A stretch of DNA of 41,725 bases from Bryobacterales bacterium (GTDB lineage Bacteria > Acidobacteriota > Terriglobia > Bryobacterales > Bryobacteraceae), in NCBI GenBank assembly GCA_016789905.1, contig JAEUQC010000099.1, positions 1 to 41,725 of the forward strand, in the 5' to 3' direction. A program made the translations under genes and the position numbers. Every line of letters begins with the position of its first letter. Position 1 is the stretch's first letter. The notes below the pieces were generated by a model. The model ran no database searches. It worked only from the letters and a program-made list of their open reading frames with translations, and had not been told where the DNA came from. Positions 8,641 to 16,696 of the stretch are shown piece after piece.

Positions 8641-9363
8641 GTGGCGATACAATGCTTCTCGATGCCGGACTCCGGGACGCCGTGTGTCTACCAGTTCAAG
8701 GTCGTCTTGCGAGAGGTGAGTCCCATGGTTTGGCGACGGCTGCTTCTCCGTAGTGACCAGTCAATAGCCGACCTCCACTACGTGATTCAGATTGCCATGG
8801 GTTGGAGCGACCAGCACCTCAATTGCTTTCGTATTCACGGCAAGGACTACGGCGTGGCTCACATCGGTGGCTTAAGTTTTTCCGATCATGCCCGCCACGT
8901 TTCCCTTGCCAGTTTTCGTTTTCGAATCCGAGAGCGCTTCCTCTACGAATACGACTACTACGATCACTGGGTGCATGAGATCCGTCTGGAGAAGAAGTTG
9001 CCGCTGAGCGCCAAACGATTCTATCCGGTCTGCGTTGACGGCGCGCATCTGTCTCCGCCGGAGGACTGCGGCGGAGCCCGGGCCTACATGGAGGACGGCG
9101 ACCCGCGGTGGCGGCAGTGGCTGGATCAGTGGCCTCAGAAGGAATTCCAGAGTGCTGCGGAGGTCTTAAAACGGTTCGTAGATCGGCCGGAAGAACACAT
9201 CCAGCCGGGCGATAGAGAGAAGTTACTGACCGCCGCCACGGCATGGAAAGAGCATCAGAAACGTAGCCCAGACAAGATGGACCGCAGCACTGTGAACAAA
9301 CGATTACGACAGTATGCGGTGGGGGACCGGGAGTGGCTCTTTTGTGAAATGATCGGCGGATGA
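8641..9363 (+). CDS. Plasmid pRiA4b ORF-3-like protein
   Basis: About 240 residues. The pattern QFKVVLREVSPMVWRRLLL, HYVIQIAMGWSDQHLNCFRIHG, FLYEYDYYDHWVHEIRLE, CVDGAHLSPPEDCGGARAY is diagnostic of the pRiA4b ORF-3 family, whose biochemical role is unknown. A GTG at 8641 has a GGAG site 9 bp upstream; an ATG at 8662 is possible. The stop overlaps the transposase start as ATGA (9360-9363), indicating translational coupling. The same coupling occurs in the divergent second element at 15783-15786, so the two proteins likely work together in transposition. Confidence 0.8.
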   Translation: MAIQCFSMPDSGTPCVYQFKVVLREVSPMVWRRLLLRSDQSIADLHYVIQIAMGWSDQHLNCFRIHGKDYGVAHIGGLSFSDHARHVSLASFRFRIRERFLYEYDYYDHWVHEIRLEKKLPLSAKRFYPVCVDGAHLSPPEDCGGARAYMEDGDPRWRQWLDQWPQKEFQSAAEVLKRFVDRPEEHIQPGDREKLLTAATAWKEHQKRSPDKMDRSTVNKRLRQYAVGDREWLFCEMIGG

Positions 9364-10766
9364 ACCTGATTGTCCAGATCATTATGGAATCCGAGACGGG
9401 GCAGCGATCACAGCAAGTCGCCCGGCTAGAACGGCAGACCACGTGCCTGGAGAATGTCGGATTGACGTTGGCGGAGAGCAAGCAACTGCTGGCTGCCCTT
9501 CAGGCGCAAATGGTGGAAGAGCAGATCAGCGAGTACCTGGATCGCCATCGGCGTTGCGATCAGTGCGGCGAGGCCCGGACTCACAAGGGCGCGCATGACC
9601 TCACCTTCCAAACGTTGTTCGGCAATCTGCAACTGAAGAGTCCGAGATGGAAGCACTGCGGCTGCAATCCGCACGATGCCAAATCGTTCAGTCCACTGGC
9701 GGAATTGTTGACGGAGCATGTTTCGCCTGAGCGGTTGTATCTGGAGGCGAAGTGGGGTTCGCTGATCGCGTTCGAACCCGCCGCGAACCTATTGGCGGAC
9801 ACGCTGCCGATCACCGAGACGGTAAACGCCAACACGGTCAGAAATCATCTGCATCATGTGGCCCAGCGCGCCGAAGACGAGTTGGGTGACGAGCACGGGA
9901 GCTTTATCGAGGGATGTCCTCGCGATTGGGCAGAACTGGCCAGGCCGCCGGCGCCAATCACTGTCGGCATAGACGGCGGATACGTTCGGCAGTGGGAAGA
10001 CAAGAAGGCACACTTTGAGGTGATCGTTGGGAAATCGATACCCGAGGAGGGAGCGGCCTGCCGGTTTGGGTTCGTGCAGACTTATGACGAGAAACCGAAG
10101 CGGCGGTTGTTCGAAGTTCTGAAGGGGCAGGGCATGCAGAGCAATCAGTTGGTGACATTTCTGTCGGATGGAGGCGAGGATGTGCGTGAGGTACAGCAGT
10201 ATTTGAGCCCGGAATCTGAACACTATCTGGACTGGTTTCACATCACGATGCGAATCACCGTGATGAAGCAAATGGCGAAGGGCCTGCCGATCGGCACAGG
10301 CACGGTGGGAGGGACAGCGAATAGGCCGAAGATGGAAGAGGAACTCCAGCTTCTTAAGTGGAACGTGTGGCACGGCAACGTGAGCCGGGCATTGGAGCGA
10401 ATCGAGGAATTGCAGCTCGATCTAGAAACGGCCGACGAATCGGAGAACCGGCCGAAATTGCAGAGGGCGCTCCGAGAATTCGAGACCTACATAAAAAACA
10501 ACCGCGCCTTCATTCCGAACTTCGGGGAAAGGTATCGCAATCAGGAGCGGATCTCGACAGCCTTCGTCGAATCCACGGTGAACCAAGTAATTAGTAAGAG
10601 GATGGTGAAGCAGCAGCAGATGCAGTGGTCCAAGAAGGGCGCCCACCTACTGGTCCAGATGCGGACGAAGGTCCTGAACAACGAGTTGGAGGGACTGTTT
10701 CGCCGATGGTACCCGCGCTTTCGCATCGCCACGAACGGTGGGGAGGAGCACACGGCAGCCGCGTGA
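9360..10766 (+). CDS. ISKra4-family transposase
   Basis: A 468-residue transposase. An N-terminal zinc-binding region (CDQCG about 61-65, CGC near 99) precedes a DDE-type core: ITVGIDGGYVR (first Asp), FLSDGGEDVR (second Asp), then DWFHITMRI and the conserved C-terminal block ISTAFVESTVNQVISKRM..KKGAHLLVQMRTKVLNNELEG. Family membership is inferred from this block and the element ends. Its first codon overlaps the upstream gene's stop. Full length and apparently functional; two diverged truncated relatives lie in this window (893-1150 and 14725-15786). Confidence 0.88.
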   Translation: MNLIVQIIMESETGQRSQQVARLERQTTCLENVGLTLAESKQLLAALQAQMVEEQISEYLDRHRRCDQCGEARTHKGAHDLTFQTLFGNLQLKSPRWKHCGCNPHDAKSFSPLAELLTEHVSPERLYLEAKWGSLIAFEPAANLLADTLPITETVNANTVRNHLHHVAQRAEDELGDEHGSFIEGCPRDWAELARPPAPITVGIDGGYVRQWEDKKAHFEVIVGKSIPEEGAACRFGFVQTYDEKPKRRLFEVLKGQGMQSNQLVTFLSDGGEDVREVQQYLSPESEHYLDWFHITMRITVMKQMAKGLPIGTGTVGGTANRPKMEEELQLLKWNVWHGNVSRALERIEELQLDLETADESENRPKLQRALREFETYIKNNRAFIPNFGERYRNQERISTAFVESTVNQVISKRMVKQQQMQWSKKGAHLLVQMRTKVLNNELEGLFRRWYPRFRIATNGGEEHTAAA

Positions 10767-10767
10767 G

Positions 10768-10788
10768 CCCCCGGTTTTTCATGCTCTC
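10768..10788 (+). repeat. Right terminal inverted repeat of ISKra4-like element
   Basis: Complement of the left repeat with one mismatch; it begins 1 bp after the transposase stop codon. Confidence 0.85.
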
Positions 10789-10791
10789 TCC

Positions 10792-10796
10792 ATCAA
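10792..10796 (+). repeat. Target-site duplication ATCAA, left copy
   Basis: ATCAA directly precedes the left 38-bp repeat of the Tn3-family element and recurs directly after the right repeat (14720-14724). Five base pairs is the usual Tn3-family duplication length. Confidence 0.9.
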
Positions 10797-10834
10797 GGCT
10801 ATTAATGCCCAACCCCTCGAAAAGGTCTAATTGG
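10797..10834 (+). repeat. Left 38-bp terminal inverted repeat of Tn3-family element
   Basis: Starts GGCTATTAATGCCC and ends GGTCTAATTGG; identical to the complement of 14682-14719. The resolvase stop codon lies inside it. Confidence 0.95.
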
Positions 10835-11435
10835 CAATAGGGGTTGTTGATTGCTGATCTCGCTGTTGAGCGAGGTAGGCAAAGAAGATCCGCCTGCCGA
10901 CCCCAACGACCTTGCAGACTTCGTCCGCCGTCTTGCCGGAGTTGTCATAGAGCACTTTGGCATCTCTCAGCTTTGCGATATCGGTTCGTGGCCGCCCTCC
11001 GGTATTTCCTCGCGCCTTTGCCGATGCCCGGCCGGCCGAGGCGCGCTCGGCGCGAAGCTCCCGTTCCATCTGATGGATAGCGCCCATCATCGACAGGAAG
11101 CAGCGGCCGGTGGCTGTGCTGGTATCGATATTTTCCCGTAGAGACACCAGGTTGACCTGCTTCTGCTCCAGCAGTTGAGCCGTTTCGAGCAGATGGATCA
11201 AGGAGCGTGTCATGCGGCTCAATTCCGTCACGACCAGCGCGTCGCCGGGACGGACGTAGTCCATCAGTTGATCCCAGCCAGGACGATCCATGCGGGAGCC
11301 GGTCATCTTGTCGGAGAAAATCTTCTTGCAACCCGCCTTTTGCAAGGCGTCCAGCTGCGAATCCAGATTCTGGCCGACGCTGCTGACGCGGGCATAACCG
11401 ACTCGATGCAGTTGAGGAATTGTGGAGGCTTCCAT
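10827..11435 (-). CDS. tnpR: Serine resolvase of the Tn3-family transposon
   Basis: About 202 residues from ATG 11435. The N-terminal catalytic domain reads RVGYARVSSVGQNLDSQLDAL (Ser nucleophile in ARVSS), then MTGSRMDRPGWDQLMDYVRPGD, TELSRMTRSL and GRCFLSMMGAIHQMEREL. A C-terminal helix-turn-helix (TADEVCKVVGVGRRIFFAYL) follows. It resolves cointegrates produced by replicative transposition. The frame is open upstream to 11657, but those codons overlap the transposase and the res region, so the start at 11435 directly before the resolvase motif is preferred. Divergent from the transposase. Confidence 0.9.
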   Translation of the reverse strand: MEASTIPQLHRVGYARVSSVGQNLDSQLDALQKAGCKKIFSDKMTGSRMDRPGWDQLMDYVRPGDALVVTELSRMTRSLIHLLETAQLLEQKQVNLVSLRENIDTSTATGRCFLSMMGAIHQMERELRAERASAGRASAKARGNTGGRPRTDIAKLRDAKVLYDNSGKTADEVCKVVGVGRRIFFAYLAQQRDQQSTTPIAN

Positions 11436-11587
11436 AGTGCAGAAAGCTATCATGTCTCGGAGGAATTCGCACTTTGTTTTTCGCAACGGTTTCCGCACTG
11501 GATACTGGCCTGCCGCTACCATGAAAGACATCTCAACCTTGCCGTGCGGAAAGTGTACTTTTTGCACTCGCTGAAAGTCGCTCGCGC
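11436..11587. promoter_or_regulatory. Divergent tnpR-tnpA intergenic region, probable res site
   Basis: A 152-bp gap between divergently transcribed resolvase and transposase genes. In Tn3-family elements with this layout it holds the resolution site and both promoters. I did not resolve individual subsites; the AT-rich block at about 11545-11580 with TTTTTGCACTCGCTGAAAG is the most likely core. Confidence 0.5.
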
Positions 11588-14500
11588 ATGGCCTCCGATT
11601 CCCGCCGCCTGTCGATCCTGACCGCCCAGGAAATCGACGATCTTTACGGCTTGCCACGCTTCACGGAAGACGACCGCCGCCTTTACTTCGATCTCAGCCC
11701 GGCGGAACGTGAGTTGGTCGACGGCGTATTTACGATTTCGGTGGCGGTTCACCTCGTCCTTCAGATGGGCTACTTCAAGGCCAAACGACAGTTCTTTGTC
11801 TACACGCTCGATGCGGTGAGGGAAGACCTGAAACACATCCTTCGGCGCTATTTTCCGGCGAGAGATATGGCCGCGATCAAGGCGCGATCCAGGTCAACCC
11901 GTCTGGAGCAGCAGCAAGTCATTCTCAAGCTGTTCGGCTACCGGCCCTGTGACGCCGCCGCGAAGGCGGAACTTGGGCGGAAGGCGCAGCGCGTCGCGAT
12001 GCTGTCCACGCAGCCAGTCTTCATTCTGCGCGAGGTCTTGCAGTACCTGGCCCACCAACGCATCGTCGCCCCGGGGTACACCTATCTGCAGGATATGGTC
12101 GGACAAACGGTCGGCGGCGAACGCCTGCGAGTGACCCGCTTGCTTGGTCAAGCCATGACGGCACCGGTCGAGCAGCAACTGGCGGCCCTGCATCAGGCCG
12201 ACGAGGGTATGTACCGGATCAGCCTGCTCAAGCACGAGCCTAAGGATTTCAGCTACGGAGAATTGCGGCAAGAGGTTGGCCGCCGTTCTTTTTTCCAGCA
12301 ATTATATGAGTTTGGCCAAACCTTTCTGGCGTCGGCCGGCCTGTCCAACGAGAGCGTGAAATACTACGCCTCCCTGGTCCAGTTCTACACCGTCTACAAG
12401 CTGCAACGCATGGCGGTCCAGACGGCCCGCTTGTACCTACTGTGTTTCGCCTATCACCGCTTCCGCCAGATCAACGACAACCTTGTCGAGGCCTTTATCC
12501 ATCTCGTCGATCAATACGAGAAGCAAGCCAAACTCGCGGCCGAGGCCGCCGCCATGGAATCCATGACAGAGGCGAGCACCAATCTGAAATCTGCTGGGCA
12601 AGTCCTGAACCTGTTTCTCGACCAGTCGATCGCGGACAGGACACCATTCTCGAAGATCAGGCAGATGGCGTTCTCTCTGCTCGATCCTGAACGGTTTGCC
12701 CTGGTCTCCGATTACATGCGGAACATCGAGTTCGATAAGACCGCGTGCGAGTGGGCCTACTACGGCACGCTGCACTCCAAGTTCAAGCTCAATCTGCGCC
12801 ATCTGTTCTGTAACTTGGACTTCGCCGGCCTGGTCGATGATGCGCCGCTGCTCGAAGCGGTGGCGTTTTTGCAGGAACTTTTGCGCCAGGGCAAATCGCT
12901 CCGTCAAGTGAAACAGGCCGATTTCCCAACCGGCATTGTTGCGAAAGGGGTGCAGCGCTATATGTACACCGCGGCCGAGAAGCGCAAAGACAAGCGCCTC
13001 GAAGTCGACCGCTACGAGTTCCTGGTCTATCGCTTGTTGAGGAATGCCCTTGAGGCCGGCAATGTCTATGTCCCGGACAGCAACGATTTTCGCAGCTTCG
13101 AGGACGACCTGATCCGCGCCGAACGCTGGCGTGATAAGGACGCCGTGTTGCGCGAGATTGACGCGCCGATTCTACTGGCACCGATCGAGGAGACTCTCGC
13201 CGCTTTCCAGACCGAGTTGGAGGCCAAGTTCGAGCGCGTCAATCAGCGCATCGAGAACGGCGAGAACAAACACATCAAGATCACAGGAACCGGAGACAAA
13301 CGCCGCTGGTCACTGATCTATCCCACCGAAGAGGAGCCCATCAACAGTCCGTTTTACGGGCAGTTACCAGGCATTGGCATCGCCGACCTGTTGCGGTTCG
13401 TCGCCGGAAAGACGGGTTTTCTGAGCGCCTTCACCCATGTTCTGGGGCGTTACGTGAAACAGGAGGCCGATCCGCGCCTTGTTCTTGCCTGCATCGTCGC
13501 CATGGGCACCAACATGGGCCTTTGGAAGATGGCGGAGGTGTCCGGCCTCGGCTATTCGTCGCTCCTGACGACAGCCCGCAATTTCCTGCGGGTCGAGACG
13601 CTGCACGCCGGCAACGATGGGATTTCAAACGCCACGGCAGCCCTGTCGATGTTCGACCAATACGATATCGACGGGCTGAAGCATTCCAGCAGCGACGGTC
13701 AGCGTGTCGAAACGCAGATCCATACCATCAACGCCCGGCATGGCAGCAAATACTTCGGCTTGAAGAAAGGCGTGAGCGCCTACACGCTGGTCGCCAACCA
13801 TGTCCCCTGCAACGCGCGCATCATCGGTACGCACGAGCATGAGTCGCACTTCGTCTTCGACATCCTGCACAACAACACCGCGGACATCCGCCCAGAGCGC
13901 CATTCCACGGACACCCACGGTACCAATCAGTTGAATTTCATCCTCCTGTATGTCTACGAATACCAGTTTGCTCCGCGTTACCGCGACCTGCATAAAAGGA
14001 TGGCCAGCCTGGTAGGCTTCCGTCATCCAGGCTACTATGCCGATCGCCTGATCAAGCCTTCACGCAAGACCTTCGATGCGTTGATCGTCAAAGAGTGGCC
14101 GAACATCCAGCGCATCCTGGCATCCCTTGCGCAAAAGGACGTAACGCAGGCGACCGTCGTGCGCAAGCTGAGTTCCTACACCCGGCAAAATCAAACCAAG
14201 AAGGCGCTCTGGGAATTGGACAACATCCGCCGAACGATCCATATTCTCGACTTCATCGACGACCCCAACCTGCGGCAAAGCGTACAGAAAGCGCTCAATC
14301 GCGGCGAGGCCTACCACCGCATGAGGCGAGCGATCTCCTACGTCAACTCCGGCAAGTTCCGGGTGAAAACCGAAGTGGAGCAGCAAATCTGGAACGAATG
14401 TTCCCGGCTGATCGCCAACGCTATCATTTACTACAACACCCTGCTCCTATCGCGGGTTCACGAGCAAAAGCTGACAGCAGGCGACCTGGAGGCCATCAAG

Positions 14501-14689
14501 GTTCTCAAAGGCACTTCGCCCGTCGCCTGGCGCAACGTCAATCTGATCGGCAACTTCGACTTCACGACTAGCTCAACGTCCGTCGACATTGAAGCCTTGG
14601 CAGCGCACTACGAAAACGAGGACTTCTGGCGCCGCTCCTTGCAGGAGGGAGAAGATGACGGTCCAGAATCATCAATGACGCCCAATTAG
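11588..14689 (+). CDS. tnpA: Tn3-family transposase
   Basis: A 1033-residue protein, the expected length for the family. The N-terminus reads SILTAQEIDDLYGLPRFTEDDRRLYFDLS. The catalytic part lies in the last third: SSSDGQRVETQIHTINARHGSKYFG (first Asp), FDILHNNTADIRPERHSTDTHGTN (second Asp) and NECSRLIANAIIYYNTLLLS (Glu), followed by SPVAWRNVNLIGNFDF, diagnostic of Tn3 transposases. It catalyses replicative transposition using the 38-bp ends. No frameshift or truncation; the stop lies inside the right repeat. Confidence 0.95.
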   Translation: MASDSRRLSILTAQEIDDLYGLPRFTEDDRRLYFDLSPAERELVDGVFTISVAVHLVLQMGYFKAKRQFFVYTLDAVREDLKHILRRYFPARDMAAIKARSRSTRLEQQQVILKLFGYRPCDAAAKAELGRKAQRVAMLSTQPVFILREVLQYLAHQRIVAPGYTYLQDMVGQTVGGERLRVTRLLGQAMTAPVEQQLAALHQADEGMYRISLLKHEPKDFSYGELRQEVGRRSFFQQLYEFGQTFLASAGLSNESVKYYASLVQFYTVYKLQRMAVQTARLYLLCFAYHRFRQINDNLVEAFIHLVDQYEKQAKLAAEAAAMESMTEASTNLKSAGQVLNLFLDQSIADRTPFSKIRQMAFSLLDPERFALVSDYMRNIEFDKTACEWAYYGTLHSKFKLNLRHLFCNLDFAGLVDDAPLLEAVAFLQELLRQGKSLRQVKQADFPTGIVAKGVQRYMYTAAEKRKDKRLEVDRYEFLVYRLLRNALEAGNVYVPDSNDFRSFEDDLIRAERWRDKDAVLREIDAPILLAPIEETLAAFQTELEAKFERVNQRIENGENKHIKITGTGDKRRWSLIYPTEEEPINSPFYGQLPGIGIADLLRFVAGKTGFLSAFTHVLGRYVKQEADPRLVLACIVAMGTNMGLWKMAEVSGLGYSSLLTTARNFLRVETLHAGNDGISNATAALSMFDQYDIDGLKHSSSDGQRVETQIHTINARHGSKYFGLKKGVSAYTLVANHVPCNARIIGTHEHESHFVFDILHNNTADIRPERHSTDTHGTNQLNFILLYVYEYQFAPRYRDLHKRMASLVGFRHPGYYADRLIKPSRKTFDALIVKEWPNIQRILASLAQKDVTQATVVRKLSSYTRQNQTKKALWELDNIRRTIHILDFIDDPNLRQSVQKALNRGEAYHRMRRAISYVNSGKFRVKTEVEQQIWNECSRLIANAIIYYNTLLLSRVHEQKLTAGDLEAIKVLKGTSPVAWRNVNLIGNFDFTTSSTSVDIEALAAHYENEDFWRRSLQEGEDDGPESSMTPN

Positions 14690-14719
14690 ACCTTTTCGAG
14701 GGGTTGGGCATTAATAGCC
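14682..14719 (-). repeat. Right 38-bp terminal inverted repeat of Tn3-family element
   Basis: Perfect complement of 10797-10834. The transposase stop codon (14687-14689) lies inside it. Confidence 0.95.
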
Positions 14720-14724
14720 ATCAA
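14720..14724 (+). repeat. Target-site duplication ATCAA, right copy
   Basis: Matches 10792-10796 on the other side of the transposon. Confidence 0.9.
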
Positions 14725-15786
14725 TAGGTTGTCGATACGATCCAGCGCCTCGTCCACGTTGCCGTGCCACAGCAGGTGTTTGATGCTCACGATCTGTTTC
14801 GACGACGCGGAGCCCTCCTCGGGACGGTCCGCCTGCAGTGTTTTGACCTGTTGTTGCAACACGGTCAGCCGCATGGTGATGTGGAACCAGTCGAGCAGGT
14901 GTTCGCTGTTCGGATGCAGATATTCCTGCGCCTGCCGCACGTCCTCGCCGCCGTCGGACATGAAGACCGCCTGCTGGTTCTCCTGCATCCCTTGCGACTT
15001 CATGACCTCCCAGACCCGTTGCCGCGGCTTCTGATCGTAGGTCTGTACGAAGCCGAAGCATTTCGGCGGCGGAACCGAGTCTCCTTCTTTCCTCCGGAAC
15101 GCCACCACGCTGCGGCCCGCGATCACTTCGAAATTCCCTTGCTTGTGAGACGCGCGGACGTACCCGCCGTCGATACCAACCGTGATGGGACCCTCCGGCA
15201 AGGGGAGTTCGGCGATCGACTCCACGGTCGCAAAATCACGGGGCGGGCGTTCTTCTCCCAGTTCCTGTTCGATGCGTTCGGCCACGGCATGCAGATGTTC
15301 GCGGACCGTCTGCGAATTGGTCGCTTCGGCGACCGGCAGTACTTCTTTCAACAAGTCCACCACCTTCTCAAACGGAATCAGCGAGGCCCACTTCGTCTCC
15401 AGATACAGCAACTCGGGACTGGTGCGCGCCTCTTGTAGCCAGGCCGTGGCCGGCCGGAATGTCCGCGGCCCTTCGGTCTGGCAGGGACAACGCTCCCACC
15501 TCGGGTTCGGCACCTCGACCGCCCCGAACACGGTCTTGATCGTATGTGTGCCAGCGTCCTTGCTGTGATAGCGCCGGCCGCAGGCCGGACATACGCGCTT
15601 ACGCCGCAGATCCTCGATCACTTGTTGGACGGCCACAAACTCCTGTATCCCGTGCAGAGTGGACTTGCCTTCGGCTACGCTTATCCCCAAGGTCTCCAGG
15701 ACCAACTCCGCCCTATCCAGTTCCGCCACGCTACACCGCTGTTCGCCGCCCTCGTGGAGGCACACAACTTCCACCCGGAACGTCAT
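14725..15786 (-). pseudogene. ISKra4-family transposase, 3' truncated (second element)
   Basis: Starts at ATG 15786, overlapping the stop of the upstream pRiA4b-like gene as ATGA. About 354 residues match the transposase at 9360: CPACGRRYHSKD, ITVGIDGGYVRASH, CFGFVQTYDQKP, FMSDGGEDVRQAQEYL, DWFHITMRLTVL and WHGNVDEALDRI. The frame then runs into the Tn3 repeat and ends after a short foreign tail, losing the C-terminal 100 or so residues (ISTAFVEST..KVLNNELE block). Removing the transposon with one ATCAA copy places the break against the right end of the first element, so truncation predates the Tn3 insertion. Inactive. Confidence 0.85.
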
Positions 15787-16451
15787 ACGCGCCGCCACCG
15801 CATGAGGTCCTCGCGCCGGGCCAGACGTTGGTTGGCTTCTTCCAAGCTGAAGCGCTCCGGCTCCAGCGGGCCGCACTCTTGCAACCGTTGATCGATGCTC
15901 TCGAATCCTTCTTGGAGGATCTGGCGATAAGAGCGCCAGGTCTCGGGCGGCGCCTCGGGATCGGAGGCAGCCAACATTCCCAGGACAGCCTCCATCTGCA
16001 CTGGGGTGCACATCGCCTCGCCCATCCTTTGGCGTTTCAGCATCAGCCGGTAGCCGGTGGGACCACCACAGTGTTGTGGCGGTGCGGCGCCGCGACCGCC
16101 CAGGCATAGCGGCGCATCGTCACCCACAGATCCAGGTTCGTCGTCCAAGAGTCGGATCTCCCACTCCCAGAGGTCGATGGCGCCACACGTGTACAGGAAG
16201 GTTTCAGTGGGCCGCAGTTGGAACTCGCGCAACGTTCTGGAACCTGTGGCCCGGCGGAAGCTATTGAACTCCTGGCCGTGAACACGGAACAGGAAGCCGA
16301 TGTGATCCCAGTTGAGGACGGCGCGGAAGATCGCATCGAATTCGTGGAGAAGGAGCGAGTCGGGCACGGCGAGAATCCGGATGACCATGGGACTCACCTT
16401 GCGCAGAACTGCTCTAAGAATCAGTCGCTTGAAGGGGGCGGATACGCTCAT
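15783..16451 (-). CDS. Plasmid pRiA4b ORF-3-like protein (second element)
   Basis: A 222-residue relative of the protein at 8641-9363: LRAVLRKVSPMVIRILAVPDSLLLHEFDAIFRAVLNWDHIGFLFRVHG, FLYTCGAIDLWEWEIRLLDD, CLGGRGAAPPQHCGGPTGY. Same family motifs (KVSPMVIR, HG.EF, W.W.IRL, P..CGGP.GY), with low overall identity. It lies just inside the IS end at 16484-16506 and overlaps the truncated transposase by ATGA. A frameshifted 5' copy of a near-identical gene is found at 26139-26262. Function unknown; tied to the IS. Confidence 0.75.
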   Translation of the reverse strand: MSVSAPFKRLILRAVLRKVSPMVIRILAVPDSLLLHEFDAIFRAVLNWDHIGFLFRVHGQEFNSFRRATGSRTLREFQLRPTETFLYTCGAIDLWEWEIRLLDDEPGSVGDDAPLCLGGRGAAPPQHCGGPTGYRLMLKRQRMGEAMCTPVQMEAVLGMLAASDPEAPPETWRSYRQILQEGFESIDQRLQECGPLEPERFSLEEANQRLARREDLMRWRRV

Positions 16452-16483
16452 TCCTTCAGGCTACTTGCCGTCCTGCCACCAGA

Positions 16484-16506
16484 CCCCCGACTTCCTGGCG
16501 CTCTCC
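16484..16506 (-). repeat. ISKra4-type terminal inverted repeat (left end of second element)
   Basis: Plus strand reads CCCCCGACTTCCTGGCGCTC then TCC. A 29-bp block around it (16480-16508) is identical to 26544-26572 and close to 1151-1173. It marks the outer end of the element holding 14725-16451. Confidence 0.8.
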
Positions 16507-16520
16507 TACCGTCATCTCGA

Positions 16521-16582
16521 CCGTTCAGGAAAGTGAACGGCTTAACGCCGCTTCCTGTTCCGATACTCCTCGAACCCCTGGA
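16521..16582 (-). repeat. 62-bp segment shared in inverted orientation with 26263-26324
   Basis: The complement of this segment is identical to 26263-26324. It encodes the end of a frame (GFEEYRNRKRR, then stop) and a hairpin CCGTTCA/TGAACGG. Here it lies outside the IS end; at the other site it is joined to the pRiA4b-like remnant. The stretch 16507-16696 has no other gene I can support. Confidence 0.85.
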
Positions 16583-16696
16583 TCGCCCAGGATCGCACGT
16601 TACGAAACGTTACTCGCCCGCCCTTGCAGGCTCGGACGGGGTTTTTGCGGACCAAAACCCTTTGAATTCCGTTTCGTGCCTTCTCCTTATGTTGAC

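Larger units (their letters stand above)
7769..10788 (+). mobile_element. ISKra4-like insertion element carrying a tyrosine recombinase and pRiA4b ORF-3-like gene
   Basis: A 3020-bp element bounded by 21-bp terminal inverted repeats, identical at 20 of 21 positions (7769-7789 starts GAGAGCATGAAAAGCC; 10768-10788 is its complement). It contains three plus-strand genes: tyrosine recombinase, pRiA4b ORF-3-like protein and ISKra4 transposase. The transposase stop lies 1 bp before the right repeat. No target duplication is visible between the flanks. Apparently complete. Confidence 0.75.
10797..14719 (+). mobile_element. Tn3-family transposon, complete and cargo-free
   Basis: A 3923-bp unit bounded by identical 38-bp inverted repeats (10797-10834 and 14682-14719) and flanked by a 5-bp duplication ATCAA. 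It contains only a resolvase (minus) and transposase (plus), divergently arranged around a 150-bp region expected to hold the res site. The ends begin GGCTATTAAT rather than the GGGG common in the family. It sits between the right end of the ISKra4-like element and the broken transposase of the second one, hence it is the youngest insertion here. No passenger genes. Confidence 0.93.

Noticed and set aside
9789..10373. 194-residue open frame on the minus strand
   Set aside because: It is antisense to the ISKra4 transposase, which has clear catalytic motifs; the antisense frame shows no family pattern.
7761..10796. Target duplication around the ISKra4-like element
   Set aside because: The flanks TCGTCGTC and TCCATCAA share no convincing repeat.
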